A DNA stretch of 64,000 nucleotides, taken from contig NC_082416.1 of assembly GCF_004011695.2 (NCBI RefSeq), positions 620,001-684,000 on the forward strand. The letters run 5' to 3'. Below are positions 34,403 through 46,702 of the stretch, in pieces (positions within the stretch are counted from its first letter, which is position 1; every line of letters begins with the position of its first letter). The notes below the pieces were generated by a model. It saw nothing but the letters and a program-made list of their open reading frames with translations, was not told the DNA's origin and ran no database searches. A program made the position numbers and the translations under genes. The stretch comes from Ascochyta rabiei. Lineage: Eukaryota > Ascomycota > Dothideomycetes > Pleosporales > Didymellaceae.

Positions 34403-35533
34403 TCACAATATCGCGATCTTCCTGAGCTGCTGCGCCTGCGCTCTCGGTACACTAATGCTAAGCACGCCCTCCTTGAAACTGGCGCGGACATTGCTAGCAT
34501 CGATACGCCCTGGAAACCTGAACGTGCGCTCGAAGGATCCGTGCGGACGCTCCTCTTGCTGCTGCTGAGCTGGCGCCTCAGGCTGGGGCTGTTGTGTAAC
34601 TGCTACCTCGGTGGGTAAGGACACTTCAGGGTCCTCGACGAATTCGCCGTGTTCAACGGGTGAATCTACAGCCTTCTCCTTACCCTTGGGCTCAGAAGGT
34701 GTGGTAGGCGTCGAGGAGGTGGAGAAGAGGACTGAGGCTTCGGGGCCGAGGTCTTCGAATTCATCCTCGACGGTGGCTTGGTAGGATCTGTGGGATGCGG
34801 TATCGCTGTCTGGAGTAGCGGGGCGAACAGACTCAGTCTCAGTAGACTCGGTAGCAGAGGCAGCAACCTCAACTCCAGGCTCAAGCGTGATGTCTTCCAC
34901 CTTGTCTTCTGATGTCTGCTCGCTAATGACCTCAGCAGAATGCTCGACTGCAGGGGTGTTCTCGAGTTCTGGCTGTGCTTCTGCCGAAGGCTTTGCGCCC
35001 CACTCGGTGTTGCCGGCGATCCTCAGGGTGTTCTCGTCTGTCACCTCAATGTTGATGTTCTCCTGCTCAAAACCAGAGACCTCAGCATCGACCTGCCAGC
35101 CCTGATCATTCTGAGTGACGGAGAAGTTCGCCCTCGGTGTAAGCTTGCTAAGCTGTCGCTGGCGATGGGCCTCGCGCTGAGCCTCAATCTGTGCTTGACG
35201 CTGGCGGTACGCTGCTCGCTGGGCCTCGATGTGTGCTTGGTATGCTTCGCGCTGAGCTTCGATGTGTGCGGCACGTTGCGCCTCGCGTTGCGCCTCACGT
35301 TGAGCTTCGATCTGGGCTTGACGCTGCGACTCGCGGTCGATCTCGTTGACTAGATCATCGAGCTGGCTGAAGAAGCTAGCAAAAGGCGACAGACGCGACT
35401 GAGGCTGAGACTGGGGGCGCTGAACCGTACGGTATCCGTAGGTAGGCTGCGATTGGGGGGCGCAAATGCCGAAGGGGCTGCACTGCGGAGCTTGGTAGGC
35501 TGGGGCAAAACGTGGGGTAAGGATGTAGGCCAT
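34403..35533 (-). CDS. Hsp20 chaperone with split alpha-crystallin domain
   Basis: One exon, 376 residues. A Pro/Gln-rich N-terminus is followed by an unusual Gln/Arg/Glu/Ala repeat helix at 68-128 (EAQREAQREAQRAAHIEAQ). The alpha-crystallin domain starts RANFSVTQNDQGWQVDAEVS and runs to ENTLRIAGNTEW (about 134-178). It is then interrupted by about 150 acidic, Ser/Thr/Glu-rich residues and resumes with SFERTFRFPGRIDASNVRAS to the GVLSISVPR signature (333-364). Fungal Hsp30-type proteins are known to have insertions at this point. It is an ATP-independent holdase that binds unfolding proteins in the cytosol. Confidence 0.92.
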   Translation of the reverse strand: MAYILTPRFAPAYQAPQCSPFGICAPQSQPTYGYRTVQRPQSQPQSRLSPFASFFSQLDDLVNEIDRESQRQAQIEAQREAQREAQRAAHIEAQREAYQAHIEAQRAAYRQRQAQIEAQREAHRQRQLSKLTPRANFSVTQNDQGWQVDAEVSGFEQENINIEVTDENTLRIAGNTEWGAKPSAEAQPELENTPAVEHSAEVISEQTSEDKVEDITLEPGVEVAASATESTETESVRPATPDSDTASHRSYQATVEDEFEDLGPEASVLFSTSSTPTTPSEPKGKEKAVDSPVEHGEFVEDPEVSLPTEVAVTQQPQPEAPAQQQQEERPHGSFERTFRFPGRIDASNVRASFKEGVLSISVPRAQAQQLRKIAIL

Positions 35534-35692
35534 GGTAGGCGAGTTTGGTGGTGTTGGTGGAGCTTGTTGGTGCGTGAAGAGTATGGCGAAGGCTCAATGA
35601 TTGTCAAACAAAGCTAGAGAGCTGGCAGATCGAGTGTAGTGTTCGAGATCTTTGGAAGTGATGATGGGCACTAGAGGAGCCGAATGCAGGGA

Positions 35693-35699
35693 TTTTATA
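35693..35699 (-). promoter_or_regulatory. TATA box of the Hsp20 gene
   Basis: TATAAAA reads on the minus strand 160 bp before the ATG. Further up, GAAGCTTC at 35846-35853 has the two-unit arrangement of a minimal heat-shock element. A full three-unit element was not seen. Confidence 0.4.
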
Positions 35700-36221
35700 T
35701 CCATTATGGCGGTACTACAGGCAGCAGTCTGATTGCGAATGCTGTGATTAGAAAGATGGCTTCCGTAAGAAGACAGATGGTGCTGGAAAGCTTGGGATGA
35801 TTCGAGTTGCTTGGTGATGTTGGCGGATTGCTAACGAAGTCGCTCGAAGCTTCTACGTCACAAATCGGCGCTAAACTCTTTTAGGTATCAGCTTATCGCG
35901 GCTCGCGGCTGAGGCTCAACACTCTGGCCACGAATAGTAAAACTTCTCATTGTTTTTGTATCCGCGCCTTTTGTTCTCATCTTAGCTTGATCCGGTAGCT
36001 CACGATTCAAACTACCCCATGGCTGGCACGTGTCGATTCGTAAACACTGTTGAGTTCGTGACTTCCTCTTCTCTCCTTCTTATTCTCTTATTCTCTATGA
36101 CGCAACTCATTTCATGGGTAGGTAGCTTTCTCGATGGATATTATGATCGACTGGACACAAAACCAACTCTGTAGGTTACTTCCTGCAGCGTAGTCTGGCC
36201 ACCGTACCATCAGCCGCCGGC

Positions 36222-37758
36222 CTAATAATCGCTGTCGTAGTTGTGGTAATGGTACTCGTCGCGGTAGTCTTCGTCATAATCATCCGCATAGTCGAGACCG
36301 TAACGTCTGCCGAGCCCATATGAGTTGCTGATGTACTCGGATGAGATGGTTTCCGATGGCTTGCTAGTTCCCCGGATATGATCTAGGCTCAGGCCCACTA
36401 CCCCGGATGCTGCCTTTTCTACGATCGCCACTACAGCTGTTCTCAGCTCGCAGGAATGTCCGCTGCCGTAAAACCATCCATTCATGTTAATCTTGGCGAA
36501 ACAGGTAAGTGACTTGACACCACGAATTTTGGTGCAAATGCTGCTGAAGCTGAGGTCGAGAAATGGTGGTTCTGGACGTGGAGAGAGTAGCGACCAACTG
36601 TCCAACTCTTTCGTGAGTGCGCCCAATAGAAGCGAACTGCACTGGAACGAGAAGGCAGCATTTTGTTTGCACTTGTATTTGCTGCTACGGTACTCGTCGA
36701 GCAGGTTGTGCAGATCGCTGATTACTGATTCTATTGCCTGGCAACGTCTCAGATTCACCACACCTTTAAACGTGTCAGCAGCTTGTTTTCTTTCTCCAAC
36801 GTGATAACACACTTGAAACAAAGTTTGGGAATGGCAAACCCAGAGTGGGCATCGCCTCCTTAAGCTCCTTCATCACCACAGCAGTCGCACGCTGGCAATG
36901 TTCAGGCATATCGAACACCCACGCAACCCAGACCCACAAGATTAGGTCGCGGCAGTAGCTGGACGGTATAGCGGTCTCTTTGACCTTGTTGATCCACATT
37001 GCTGTGAAAAGCTCAATAGCTTCGCCGCATTCGTAGTAGTCAACCAGCACAGCTAGCTTGGCAAGCATCTCAAGCGGTACGTTCCTTGGTACTTGTTTGT
37101 TACGCAAGTGAAAGATGTTCAGTACCATGAGGAATGCCTGCTCGTCCCAATCATGAGCACGAACTTGGTAATGTCCGTTTGTGAGTTTAGACTCGGCCCA
37201 CCCTTCTTTGGTCATGGCGCGCTTGAACCAAGGTGATACAAGCTGAAGGTGCTGTGAAGAGACATGGAAGTGGATGTCCTTTCCTTCAGGCTCAGCTGAT
37301 GAGACACTGGTTTTTGCATTATCAGTCGGTCCTGCTCTGTCGGCAGTATGGAGTGGTGCGGCAGTCATGTTAACTTCATCTGCCGTGAAAACGCCTCTAT
37401 TTTGCTTTTTGCTTAATATCTCCGCCTTCGCAGTAGAAGAAGATGGCGTTGTTGGAGCTATAACCGGAACTTCGTTTTCTGAATGCCATGGCGCAAATTG
37501 GGTAGATGCGTTCTTCAAGACGATAACGGTATCATAAATTGCGGGCTGACGAAAACTAACTTGGAGGGAAATTGTAGTATTGGTGGGGATCAAGAAAGCG
37601 GAGCAGCCGTACCGCACACTGGGTATACTGTAGGCGATCGTGACTGTTTGCTGCGAATGCTTGGCGTGGGGCTCTAGCGGCTCCACCTTCACTTTCACCT
37701 GCAGCTGCGGATGCTGTGTCCGATATTCAATTTTCCGAGGTAACTGAAAGGATGGCAT
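36222..37758 (-). CDS. BTB/POZ-domain protein
   Basis: Exon 1 (36813-37758) and exon 2 (36222-36763) give 495 residues. The join removes a 49-bp intron with donor GTGTGT, branch-like GCTGAC and acceptor AAAG, turning two separate frames into one protein of the Pleosporales BTB type. The BTB fold spans about 165-260 (DIHFHVSSQHLQLVSPWFKR, then LAKLAVLVDYYECGEAIELF). The C-terminal half has the usual tail RCQAIESVISDLHNLL, CSSLLLGALTKEL and PRPEPPFLDLSFSSI and ends in an Asp/Tyr-rich stretch (YADDYDEDYRDEYHYHNY). BTB proteins dimerise and often recruit cullin-3; the partner here is unknown. Confidence 0.82.
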
Positions 37759-40700
37759 AAGCTGTGAATTGTGCGGAGAAACGAGAAAGTGGATACCACG
37801 TTCTCCCGTCTAGATCTTTTTGGGTGTACATCTCAACGGACTAATTCCAGCCAGGTGCAAAAACATGTCTGGTTGTTGCTTTTCCTTAACACAATAGGTA
37901 TCCGTTGTAGTATTCTCAATTTGGATGCTTGAGGTAGGATATCAGGTTATGGGGACGGAGAAGACCTCAATGTATAGGATACAAATCAGTTTCTAACTGT
38001 TGAGTGATGTTGATGCTCGCCTCACAAGATCAGAAGATGAACAGAGGCTACATAGAACAGTAAATTTCTTTGTAACCAGCCCTACAGTCTGTATTGCGAG
38101 CCGTCGTGCAGTATGTCGTTAGAGTTTCACATCTACTCGCCAATAACACATACCTTTGTGCCAACCTATCGCAAACATAAGTGAGGGTATTTGTTAAGTG
38201 TCTCAGGACATCCATGTGTCGCCAGGTCCCTGAGAAAAGACACCGACAAAAGAATTCCTGGTCTGCTCAGCCAAAGCTACCTGAAACAATACTAAAGATT
38301 TTGGTGAAGGATGTCGTTGGATTTTTGTAGGCGGTGCCTTCGACTAGGGAGCTTCGGACGTGCGGCCAGGTATTGGGCGTCTTGACACGGTGCAGGTGCA
38401 CGCAAGAGCCATGAGATGAAGAGCCCTCGTAATGCTTGAGTGGTACATCATGAAAACCTCAAACTTCTAATTGACATCAGCGCTTCTTGCTCCTCTTGGC
38501 GGGCTATCTCGTTGGGCTTGATGTAAGAAGTTGATGAGGTTTCGCATGTGACAGATCATAGCTTGAACCGTCTCTCGTTCACATACAACGACAACGGCGA
38601 AGAATGGGCATAGCAATGCTATTACCATAAACTAAAAAGGCTTAGAGAGGGAAGTTGGGAACTGATTTCCTGTTGTTCATCGAGGAGCTAGGTCAGCCAC
38701 ACATCATAGTTTGTCTTTGGCCAACATCTTGAACATCCCTTCCATTGGCGTTGTTATAGATTAGTCACGAGTTATATAGCGAGCTCACAGGGTTTCGCTT
38801 GAAAGCAGGGGCAGGTGCTAACACGCAGGAGCACAGGCCCATTGTGGGACGATCGTCCATTTGATGTGCGCGATGACTTTTGCATGTATCGTCGATGTCT
38901 TTTCGAAGCATCGTGATGATCACAAGGTCAGTGGAGTATCATTTGTAATTTCTCGGAGAAAATCAACGAGCCGATGCATGTTGCGGCAGCTTCTGGGCAC
39001 ATATGTTGTGCGAGTCCTGCTCGAACACATGGCACAAACATTCGTCTACCACATGGCCTCCCGGGCGGTGAGTGTGGGTTGCGCAAAACTCGCTCCAGCG
39101 ATTTTGCAGGCCCGACGAGATTGGATCGCGTCGCTCCCAGTATCCTAGTGCAGCTGTACAACTTCACGGCGAAACGACGGTACGCTCTAGACCAGTGTAC
39201 TATCCAAAGGAGGTTTGGTTCTTGATAAGCTAAGCCCGGTCTCCAATTGGTTTTTGCTCATAAGACATCGATGAAAATCTTGCACATGATACACCTGGGC
39301 GCATGGGTTTTATTGACCTTGATACTGTCCTTGCATTGACTTCGTCACTGTGCATATAGACACAGCACATCATCTGGGAGTACTTCAAACCAGATCCCAT
39401 CTCATCGTATTGATGAGCTCCTTTCCTGTATGCGGTGTGAAGATCGGCACAAACCGCATTGACCGCGCTATAGTGCCAGTGTATAGAGCACTGTACTGGG
39501 AACGAAGTTTTTATTGGCAATATTGCTCCAATATCCGAACCAAGTTTCTTAGTCGACAAAGAAACACAACACAGTGAAGTGTTGGCTGCTCCCTCAAACC
39601 AAACTTAAGCCAATGTACCAGCGACGGTGGGATAAGCTTGTCTAAAAGCTACATGTTGATAACAGACACGAAAGTATCACTTACAACTAGGGAGCTGGCG
39701 GCAATCTTCTGTACTTGCGGGAGATTGAAAGTCCAGAATTCTAGATCAGCTGTAGCTCAACCTTCCTGCATTCCTTGCATCAACCATCAACCGACAGCTA
39801 TGCCCTTGCATTTTTTTCGTACATTGAGAGTATTATTTATGCACGTGCTTCCCCCCCTCGTGTACCTTCTCGCCTAACGTAGTCATGATTCGCCACGTTA
39901 TCTGCTAGCTTACACTCAACTTGTACAAGGGCGCCGTGCGACACATGCCTAAGCACTACCATGACGTTTTCTCTGCACGCTCAACCATCATGCGATCCTG
40001 TGAAGCGCCTGCAGTACGCACCTTACTGAAATCGGAACCTGGGTGGTGGTACACAATGTCTCCTGGCTCTGAACGAACCTCAGGATATTTTACACGTATG
40101 TGCCGACTGCATGGTTCGGATAATTCGTGGATGCCAAGTCTCCGATCACGCATGGGAGAGATTAGACGTTGGGCTTTAGACCGTTGTCCGAGTGTGTGGC
40201 GCGTTTGAAGGGTGGAGCCTACGTGAGGCTGACCAATCTTTGTCTACATCACAACACTAGCAACAGAGAGCAGATCGAACCATTTCTCAAGTGTCTAAGT
40301 GTCTTTGATGTTCGTTACTTCATTAAAGTTTAGGAAATCCTACGGGTAACATCCCTATTCCCGTACGCCATCTGATTGGCCCGTGTGCGGTTGGAACCCG
40401 GTGACCAGGTACATGGACGAGGATCGCCCTCAGCACACCTCCATCTCACATTCCTCGAGCCCAACCTCACTATCCTACTAGTCTCTGCAACCTGGCTTCA
40501 TTCTGGCCCTAGGTTCCCTGTCTCGCTTCTTCTGACGCAGAGCAGTGTAGTAGTAGAGTACATCGCAACGATGCAACGAGAACAAATAACTGTTGAAATG
40601 CCGTAGTGACCGTTTCAATATAGGAAACTGTGAAGCTGCAAATCAAATCGTAAGAAAGCGGCTGTCTTCCTTCCCTCCGCGGTTGCCAATCGGTCGATGA

Positions 40701-40782
40701 TGTTTTGTGATGCTGTCTAACATGTCGTATTGCTGTAGAGTACGAAAGATGTGTTGTTTATCGATCGGATGCGTCTCTCTCA
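37759..40782. other. 3-kb gene-poor region
   Basis: Only short frames with no family motifs occur. Part of it is AT-rich. No repeat or transposon end was recognised by eye. It separates the BTB gene from the aquaporin gene. Confidence 0.45.
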
Positions 40783-41735
40783 CTACTCTTCCTGTTCTTG
40801 ACGCACCCACTTGATCAGTGCATATGCACCACTAGCGAGCACAGCACCCAACAGCGGACCAATCCAGTAAATCCAGTGGTAGCTTGTGAATCCCACCACA
40901 ACAGCCGGACCAAAACTGCGTGCAGGATTGAGACTACCTCCGGTAAAGTAAACACTGCACATCTCGGCAATAAAGAGCGAGAATCCGATGTACATTGGCT
41001 TTGCCGATCCACCCTTCAGCATGAGGATAGTGAGCACAAGCTGAGCAGTGACGAAAGTCTCCAAGAACAGGCCACGCGTGATCGACATTGAAGGGTCGAG
41101 GGTGGTGGCAATGATGAGTGGACCTGGCAGCAGACCGCTCACGAAGCCTGCAGCAGCCATACCAGCAATGATCTGAGCGATAATTGTTTGAATGGCGCGG
41201 TGCCACCCAATCTTGCCGGTAAGAAAGAGCGCCGTTGTTACCTGAGTTTGCCGAATTAGTTCTAGAGGTACAATGCATTACCACCCTACCTTCTGTCTAA
41301 AGCTGGAAGCGCTGTGACATAAAGTGGGGCTAGTGGGTGCACAAAGCGTATGATGGAACATACCGCAGGGTTAAACTTCCCACCACTAACGTCCGCAAAG
41401 ATCGCAACATTGATGGCCAGAGATATACCGAAGGCGAATGCGATGTAGATGAGTTTTGAGACATCGGGTGCCGGGTTGTCAGAAGACGTAAGTTGTTGTG
41501 TGCCAGCGGCATTGAGCGCAATTTGTGTGCCTGTGAAAGCAAGGAACAGAAACATGAACGTTCCGATCAGTTCCCCTAAGAAAGCGGCGGCTTCTCTGCG
41601 CATGGAGGTGTGCGTCTTTGGCGACGCTTCAGATGGAGGTGCGGATGAAGGCTCGTGAACGGGAAGAGTAGGGTTCTTTTCGGTGGTGCCTCCTGTCACG
41701 AAAGACATAAGACTGTGCTTGCTTCGGACGGTCAT
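40783..41735 (-). CDS. aquaporin/aquaglyceroporin (MIP family)
   Basis: Exon 1 (41364-41735) and exon 2 (40783-41241) join in phase 0 to 276 residues; the 122-bp intron lies exactly inside the first NPA motif, GGKFNPAVTTALFLTGK. NPA boxes are at 122-124 and 229-231 (GGSLNPARSFGPAVV). Six spans are seen, starting REAAAFLGELIGTFMFLFLA. The first 45 residues are a hydrophilic cytoplasmic extension. The spacing between NPA boxes and the GSLNPAR version favour a water channel over a glycerol facilitator, but selectivity is uncertain. Plasma membrane location is likely. Confidence 0.93.
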
Positions 41736-44700
41736 GGTAATGTGTTGATGGCAAAGCCAATTAGTGAGCTGAAGATGTTGCTAACGAAGAAAATGTGCAG
41801 GGTGCCGAACAATGGCTGGGATAAGAGGAGGCATTATATGTGTTCTCGCAAATGTAAGGAGTCTGAGCAGCAACGATTCATCTTTACCTGTGCAACTCAG
41901 CCAGGGGATCGCCGCGCAAGCCTGAGCAGATCGTGATTCTGCCCGGGGTGGTGGAAGATGTTCTCTGGGTTCGCGCGGGCCTATCTGCTGACCCAGCGTT
42001 TGCCAATGGGGGGATGTTCCCACTGCAAGGCCTCGCAATTTCGTTATAGAACGCAGCAAGTGGAATGTGAAGCAGACAGAGAACGGTGTCACAGGACGTC
42101 ATTCTGTCGAATCTGCATAGCGGCCAGCCTCTTAGATCGAGTTCTTCTTTGCACACCATCGCGACCTTAGCCCGCGACGTGCTGTTCTCATGCGTGTCTC
42201 GTGTTGCAACATAAACGTGTCTTTGACTTGACCAAATATCTCGCTGATCGTATGCGCGGAAGTCCTCCGTGTTCACAGCCCCAAGTTGCAAAATTGAGGA
42301 TAGAAACGCGTATGCGCGTTTCATGCGTTGACTTTCGGGGGTGTACGATGTTCTTTCTAGAATGCCATTTATGGCCGTTGTTTTGACAGGTTGATTCGAA
42401 ACAATAGCTGCTACAGGTACCTTGTCTCCACGTGTTCAGCCTCATAACGCCACATTAGGCCTACCATCATTAGATCTGTCGCGATCGCTGTCGAGCGATA
42501 AGTGTCGCAAAAGGAGGGAGCACGACCTTGAGCTGCGTAGTACAGGAGTTGCGTGTGACCGTGCCGATGGGGCAAACGAGATCCTACCAGAAAAGAGAAA
42601 CTTAGGCGGGCGCCCCGCCCCGCGGACCCACAACCCGCAAGACGCGTAACAGGGTTGGCTTTTCAGCGCCATGGATATTTTGACAAGTCAACGAAAAGGG
42701 ATCTGATACTAGACCGCGAAGTATCCCTGAGACTTGCTATTATGCAAGTCGCTCATACCCGACATCTTGTAGTCGCACATACTCCTCAGCTCGTTCTCGT
42801 TGCCGAATAGTACAGATAGGAACACTTGGTCGCATACCAACTCTTTGGCCCGGAATGCACTGGGCTGTCCTCGAGACACCAATTGAAGCGATTGTTATTC
42901 TCTTATCCATCGTGAATGACTCCTGTGTCCTCAAATTGATCTGCTAAACACGAACGTGTTCGCACGTTCGCCGCCGCATCGACGTTTTTCCGAGTGGAGG
43001 TTGCACGACTGCTGGGCGCCATCGAGGTTGATGTCGCTAGCCGCGGCTGTAATTATCAAATATGTGCTCATCCGACAGTAGGAACAGCTTTGGAGTCCTA
43101 GACAAGGCGCAAACGTCTTCTTTCTCGGGAGCTGCTTACATCCTTCGTAAGGCGGGAACTTACGGTTCTCCTGATGTCATCTTTGCATCTGAAAGTCGAG
43201 GTTGTAGAGCAGCAGAGCTTTTCTCGGCACATGTTCGGGTCGTGTCGTTAAGTGTCGTTTCAGGAGATCGCCTAGTTGCTCAAGGCCTCCGACTTGGCAC
43301 TATCAGTCTGATTTGCAAGGTATAGGGCTGCTGCTTTGGCGATAGACGCCTGAACCCGGCCAAAGTAGTCAGCATTGGCCGTCGTTTCACGAGTGACAGA
43401 ATTGGCACAAGCAGAACAAGCGCGAGAGGTCCGATAAAAGGGGAAGAGTATGTTATAAGTGTTTCACAGTTGAAGACGTGTGCAAGCGCGCGCTCTTAAC
43501 TTTTGATGTGAATAAAGGGGGGTGAACAGCAAGATCAAAATTAGATATAAAGACATTGGTTCTAGGCAAGTGGCAGACTGACCAGCTGAAATCTTCCAGA
43601 TCTTCCATGATTGTGAGGCGCAATCTCCAAGCCGCAGACGAGCGTATGGGCATGTAGCAAGGCTATGACCTGTATCGACCAGAAGCTAGACGTAAACTCA
43701 GTGAGCTTTTACGGCGATACTTCACCAAGTGCTTCATCCAGGTAATCTAAAGCTAACGAGTTAATTGCAGCAGCTGCGAGAACAAATGTGAACTTCGTGG
43801 CTGTGCCGAGTTTGTTGCTGGGCCTGGAGCTGAAACGAAGAGCGAAAATCGGAGAGGCGCATCAACAGTGCACGTGCAGCTCCACAGTCTCAATGTTCGG
43901 TATTACCACAATCCATCATTTGGACCACTGGTACTTCTCAAAATATCATGTCTCTCGGATCATCAGTATGATAAATACCATTGTCTTGTGCACACCAAAA
44001 ACGCATGTCATGCAGCTAGATTAACATGATCACGTGACATGGACATCTGCTCCTGATCGACATCAGTAAAGCCTGCTACTGTCATCAAGCAAGAAGAACC
44101 AATGTATCTAAAAGTTAGATTCATCAAACTTGAATATGTTTTTGAAGACGCTGGCAGTCTTAGTTACCTTCTACTTTGTGACTCCTTCCCATGGTTCAGC
44201 CATACCTTCAGGCGATAGAATTTACTGCTGTTTGTTATTCTATGGCAGATCAACCACGGAAAGAATGCATTATTACTGTGTGTAAGACGATGAGATAATT
44301 GGACGATGCATATTCTCTCGCATTATGATTTGCACTAGGAGATGATTCATTCTCATGCTACCTAGGTACAAAAGAACCTGGGTTTATACATTTGTTCTCT
44401 CTAGAGGTTAGGAGGGGTATAGAATTGCTTTGTAGAACTTACACCTTGGGAGATGTATAGTTTTTAACATCTTGGGAGCAGCAAAGCAACACTGGTACCC
44501 TTCGACACTTTTGCTAAGCCTGTAACCTTCTTGAAGATTTGAACTTTCCCTGCCTGTTGATTACCTTCTAAGCTACCGCTAAAGATCTCTAGGCGTGTTT
44601 TAAGCAAGTTTTGAAGCTACTACGTCCAAGCACTTCAACATGAGAGGTTATGTGCACTCGGATCGAGAAGTAGAAAGCGAACATTTTTTAGGTTAGGTAT

Positions 44701-44802
44701 CATACCGAATCGCTCCTCGCTAGAGACACGAAGCAACCACGCAAGAAGGATTCTCGGTCGAGGGACTTTACGTCTACCAGATCACACTCAACAGAGTTTC
44801 TT
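41736..44802. other. 3-kb gene-poor region
   Basis: No supported gene. From about 43600 to 44700 the DNA is AT-rich with frequent stops in all frames, which could reflect old RIP-damaged repeat sequence, but no terminal repeats were seen. The left part contains the upstream region of the aquaporin gene. Confidence 0.45.
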
Positions 44803-45855
44803 TCACAAGTAGTTTGTGTCTACCCAGAACTCCTTCTTGAAGTTGGACCCAAGCACATCTTCGGCCTTGACAGGCGTCCTCAGCTCCGAACTGAAATTGG
44901 CCCTCGATCCAGCAGCACCAGGGCCGTAATTCTTGTACTCCCCAAACACCACATTGTCCACAGGCTGTACGGCATCCCATCTCGACCATCCCTCAGGACG
45001 CACCACATCTCCCAAGTAGCTTCTCTGGAAAATGACACGGCTCCATGGACGCCATGGACGACCCAGATATGTCGAGTTTGCGCCACTCGTGCCCCGGACG
45101 TTTGCCTGGTTGAAAACATAGATACTGGTATTGTTTGCCGCATCCCGACCGCTTGCTGTAATATATCCCTTCCCGATCGTCTCGATGTCGACCTTGTCGA
45201 ACCAGGCTGAGGCACGTAGGCCAAAGATGAAATCCACGGCACCTGCAACCGCTCCTGTTAGTGCTGTACATCTCGGGGGCATGAACTACGTACCGTTGAT
45301 GAATGTCTTTGCGTACACCTGTTTGCCTTCATTGGCATAAATGGTGTCTTGATAACCGGTGAAACTACAGCCGTAGAAGCCTTGGCCGGTCTTTTGGGCA
45401 CTGAGAGCCAGAGCTTGTCCACCAGTCGCAGCTTGGCCAAATGTGTTGGCGATGTTCAAGTTATAGAATTTAACGTTCGATGTCCAGAGGCGGACTGTAG
45501 CTGTCGCGTCATTACTTGCTAGGCCTGGCGTCTGGCGAGATAGGTTTCCAGTAATGGTGACTTGGTTGTCTTTGTACGAGCGGGCATCATTGGTGTAGCC
45601 TTGTACAGTGAGTGGACCGGCTAGAGGTGGAATGTACACTTGTTCATAGTAGGTTCCTGGGGCGACAAAGATTATCTGCGCAGTTGTGGTGTTGCTCAAA
45701 GCGGTGACTGCAGCACTGATATTCCGGTAACTGTTTTGAAGCTTTCCGGAGGCATCTACCACGAGCGAGCCTCTGCTGGGAAATATACGCTGGTTCCTGA
45801 TTTCAGCAACAGCCGAGCATACCAAACAGGTAAGAAAAGAAAAATGTAAAAGCAT
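44803..45855 (-). CDS. secreted pectin methylesterase (CE8)
   Basis: Exon 1 (45294-45855) and exon 2 (44803-45242) code for 333 residues. A signal peptide occupies about 1-17 (MLLHFSFLTCLVCSAVA). The beta-helix enzyme shows its active site in order: Gln147 in GGQALALSAQ, GYQDTIYA with Gln169 and catalytic Asp170, then DFIFG with Asp191 just after the intron, and the arginine of LGRPWRPW (Arg249). All catalytic residues are present. The enzyme removes methyl groups from plant-wall pectin so that lyases and polygalacturonases can act. No carbohydrate-binding module is attached. Confidence 0.95.
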
Positions 45856-46253
45856 TGCAATTGTGATGTCGACTCTCTACACCTACCTTGTTGCCGGTTT
45901 TGTATCTGCTCCCAAGACATGTATGTTTCAGAACAAGGCCGGGACTGCCGTTCGCAATCTCAAAATTCCTCCGTGTCCTGGTCTTATTTCGGCCAGGAGG
46001 TACAATTACAATGTGCGAACTGCGGAACAAAGCACGCGTGCTTTGTAATGTAGCGGAGGCAAGTGCATCAGTCTAGGGAAGAGTGCAGCGACTGACGGTC
46101 CATTGAATCCCACCAATGGAGATTTACCCCGGATCAGCGGTGATGGTGAGGGCTGGGGAAGAGGAACCGAGCCCAGATCCTGCCGTTGCTCGCTTATCGG
46201 ACCCCTCTACCACACGTGTGCACCTTGTGGTATAGGCGTTAACGAAAGACCTT
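45856..46253. other. intergenic before the MITE
   Basis: The upstream region of the pectin methylesterase gene. No gene-like frame. Confidence 0.5.
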
Positions 46254-46256
46254 TTA

Positions 46257-46699
46257 GGCCCTGTTTACTTTCGCCGATTTGTGCGCTGATTTGCCTAAAT
46301 GTGTTAAAAATCGGCGGATTTCTGTGTTAGAAATCAGCTAACCCAGGACTGTTTACTTTTAATCTCTAATTTCTAATAGTTAAGGCGTTTTACTAGTAAA
46401 TAAGGTTTAGAACTCCTGTAAGTGTTAAAAAAGGGGATAGTGCTCTAGACTGCTAATTTCTCTTATACAAAAAAAGCCTGTATTAGATATAGGGCCTTTA
46501 AACTTCTGTATTAAACATAAAACTTTCTGTATTTGCACACGTAACCTGTCTTAGCAAATTAGCAAAAGTAAACAGCCCCCTATCTACTAATTTACAGCTG
46601 CTAAGTACATGCTACTGCAACCCCTTGTCTGGTTTTAACGCCGCGCGACGCTACCCAACACAGAAATCGGCGCATGAATCGGCGAAAGTAAACAGGGCC
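46257..46699. mobile_element. Tourist-like MITE (PIF/Harbinger type) with TTA duplication
   Basis: A 443-bp AT-rich element is bounded by inverted repeats of about 38 bp: the left end begins GGCCCTGTTTACTTTCGCC and the right end is its reverse complement with few differences. TTA flanks both sides (46254-46256, 46700-46702), the three-base target duplication of PIF/Harbinger elements. It has no coding capacity. A second inverted pair, CTGTTTACTTTT (46349-46360) and its complement (46564-46575), lies inside, as if one element copy sat in another or the termini were duplicated. Confidence 0.85.
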
Positions 46700-46702
46700 T
46701 TA

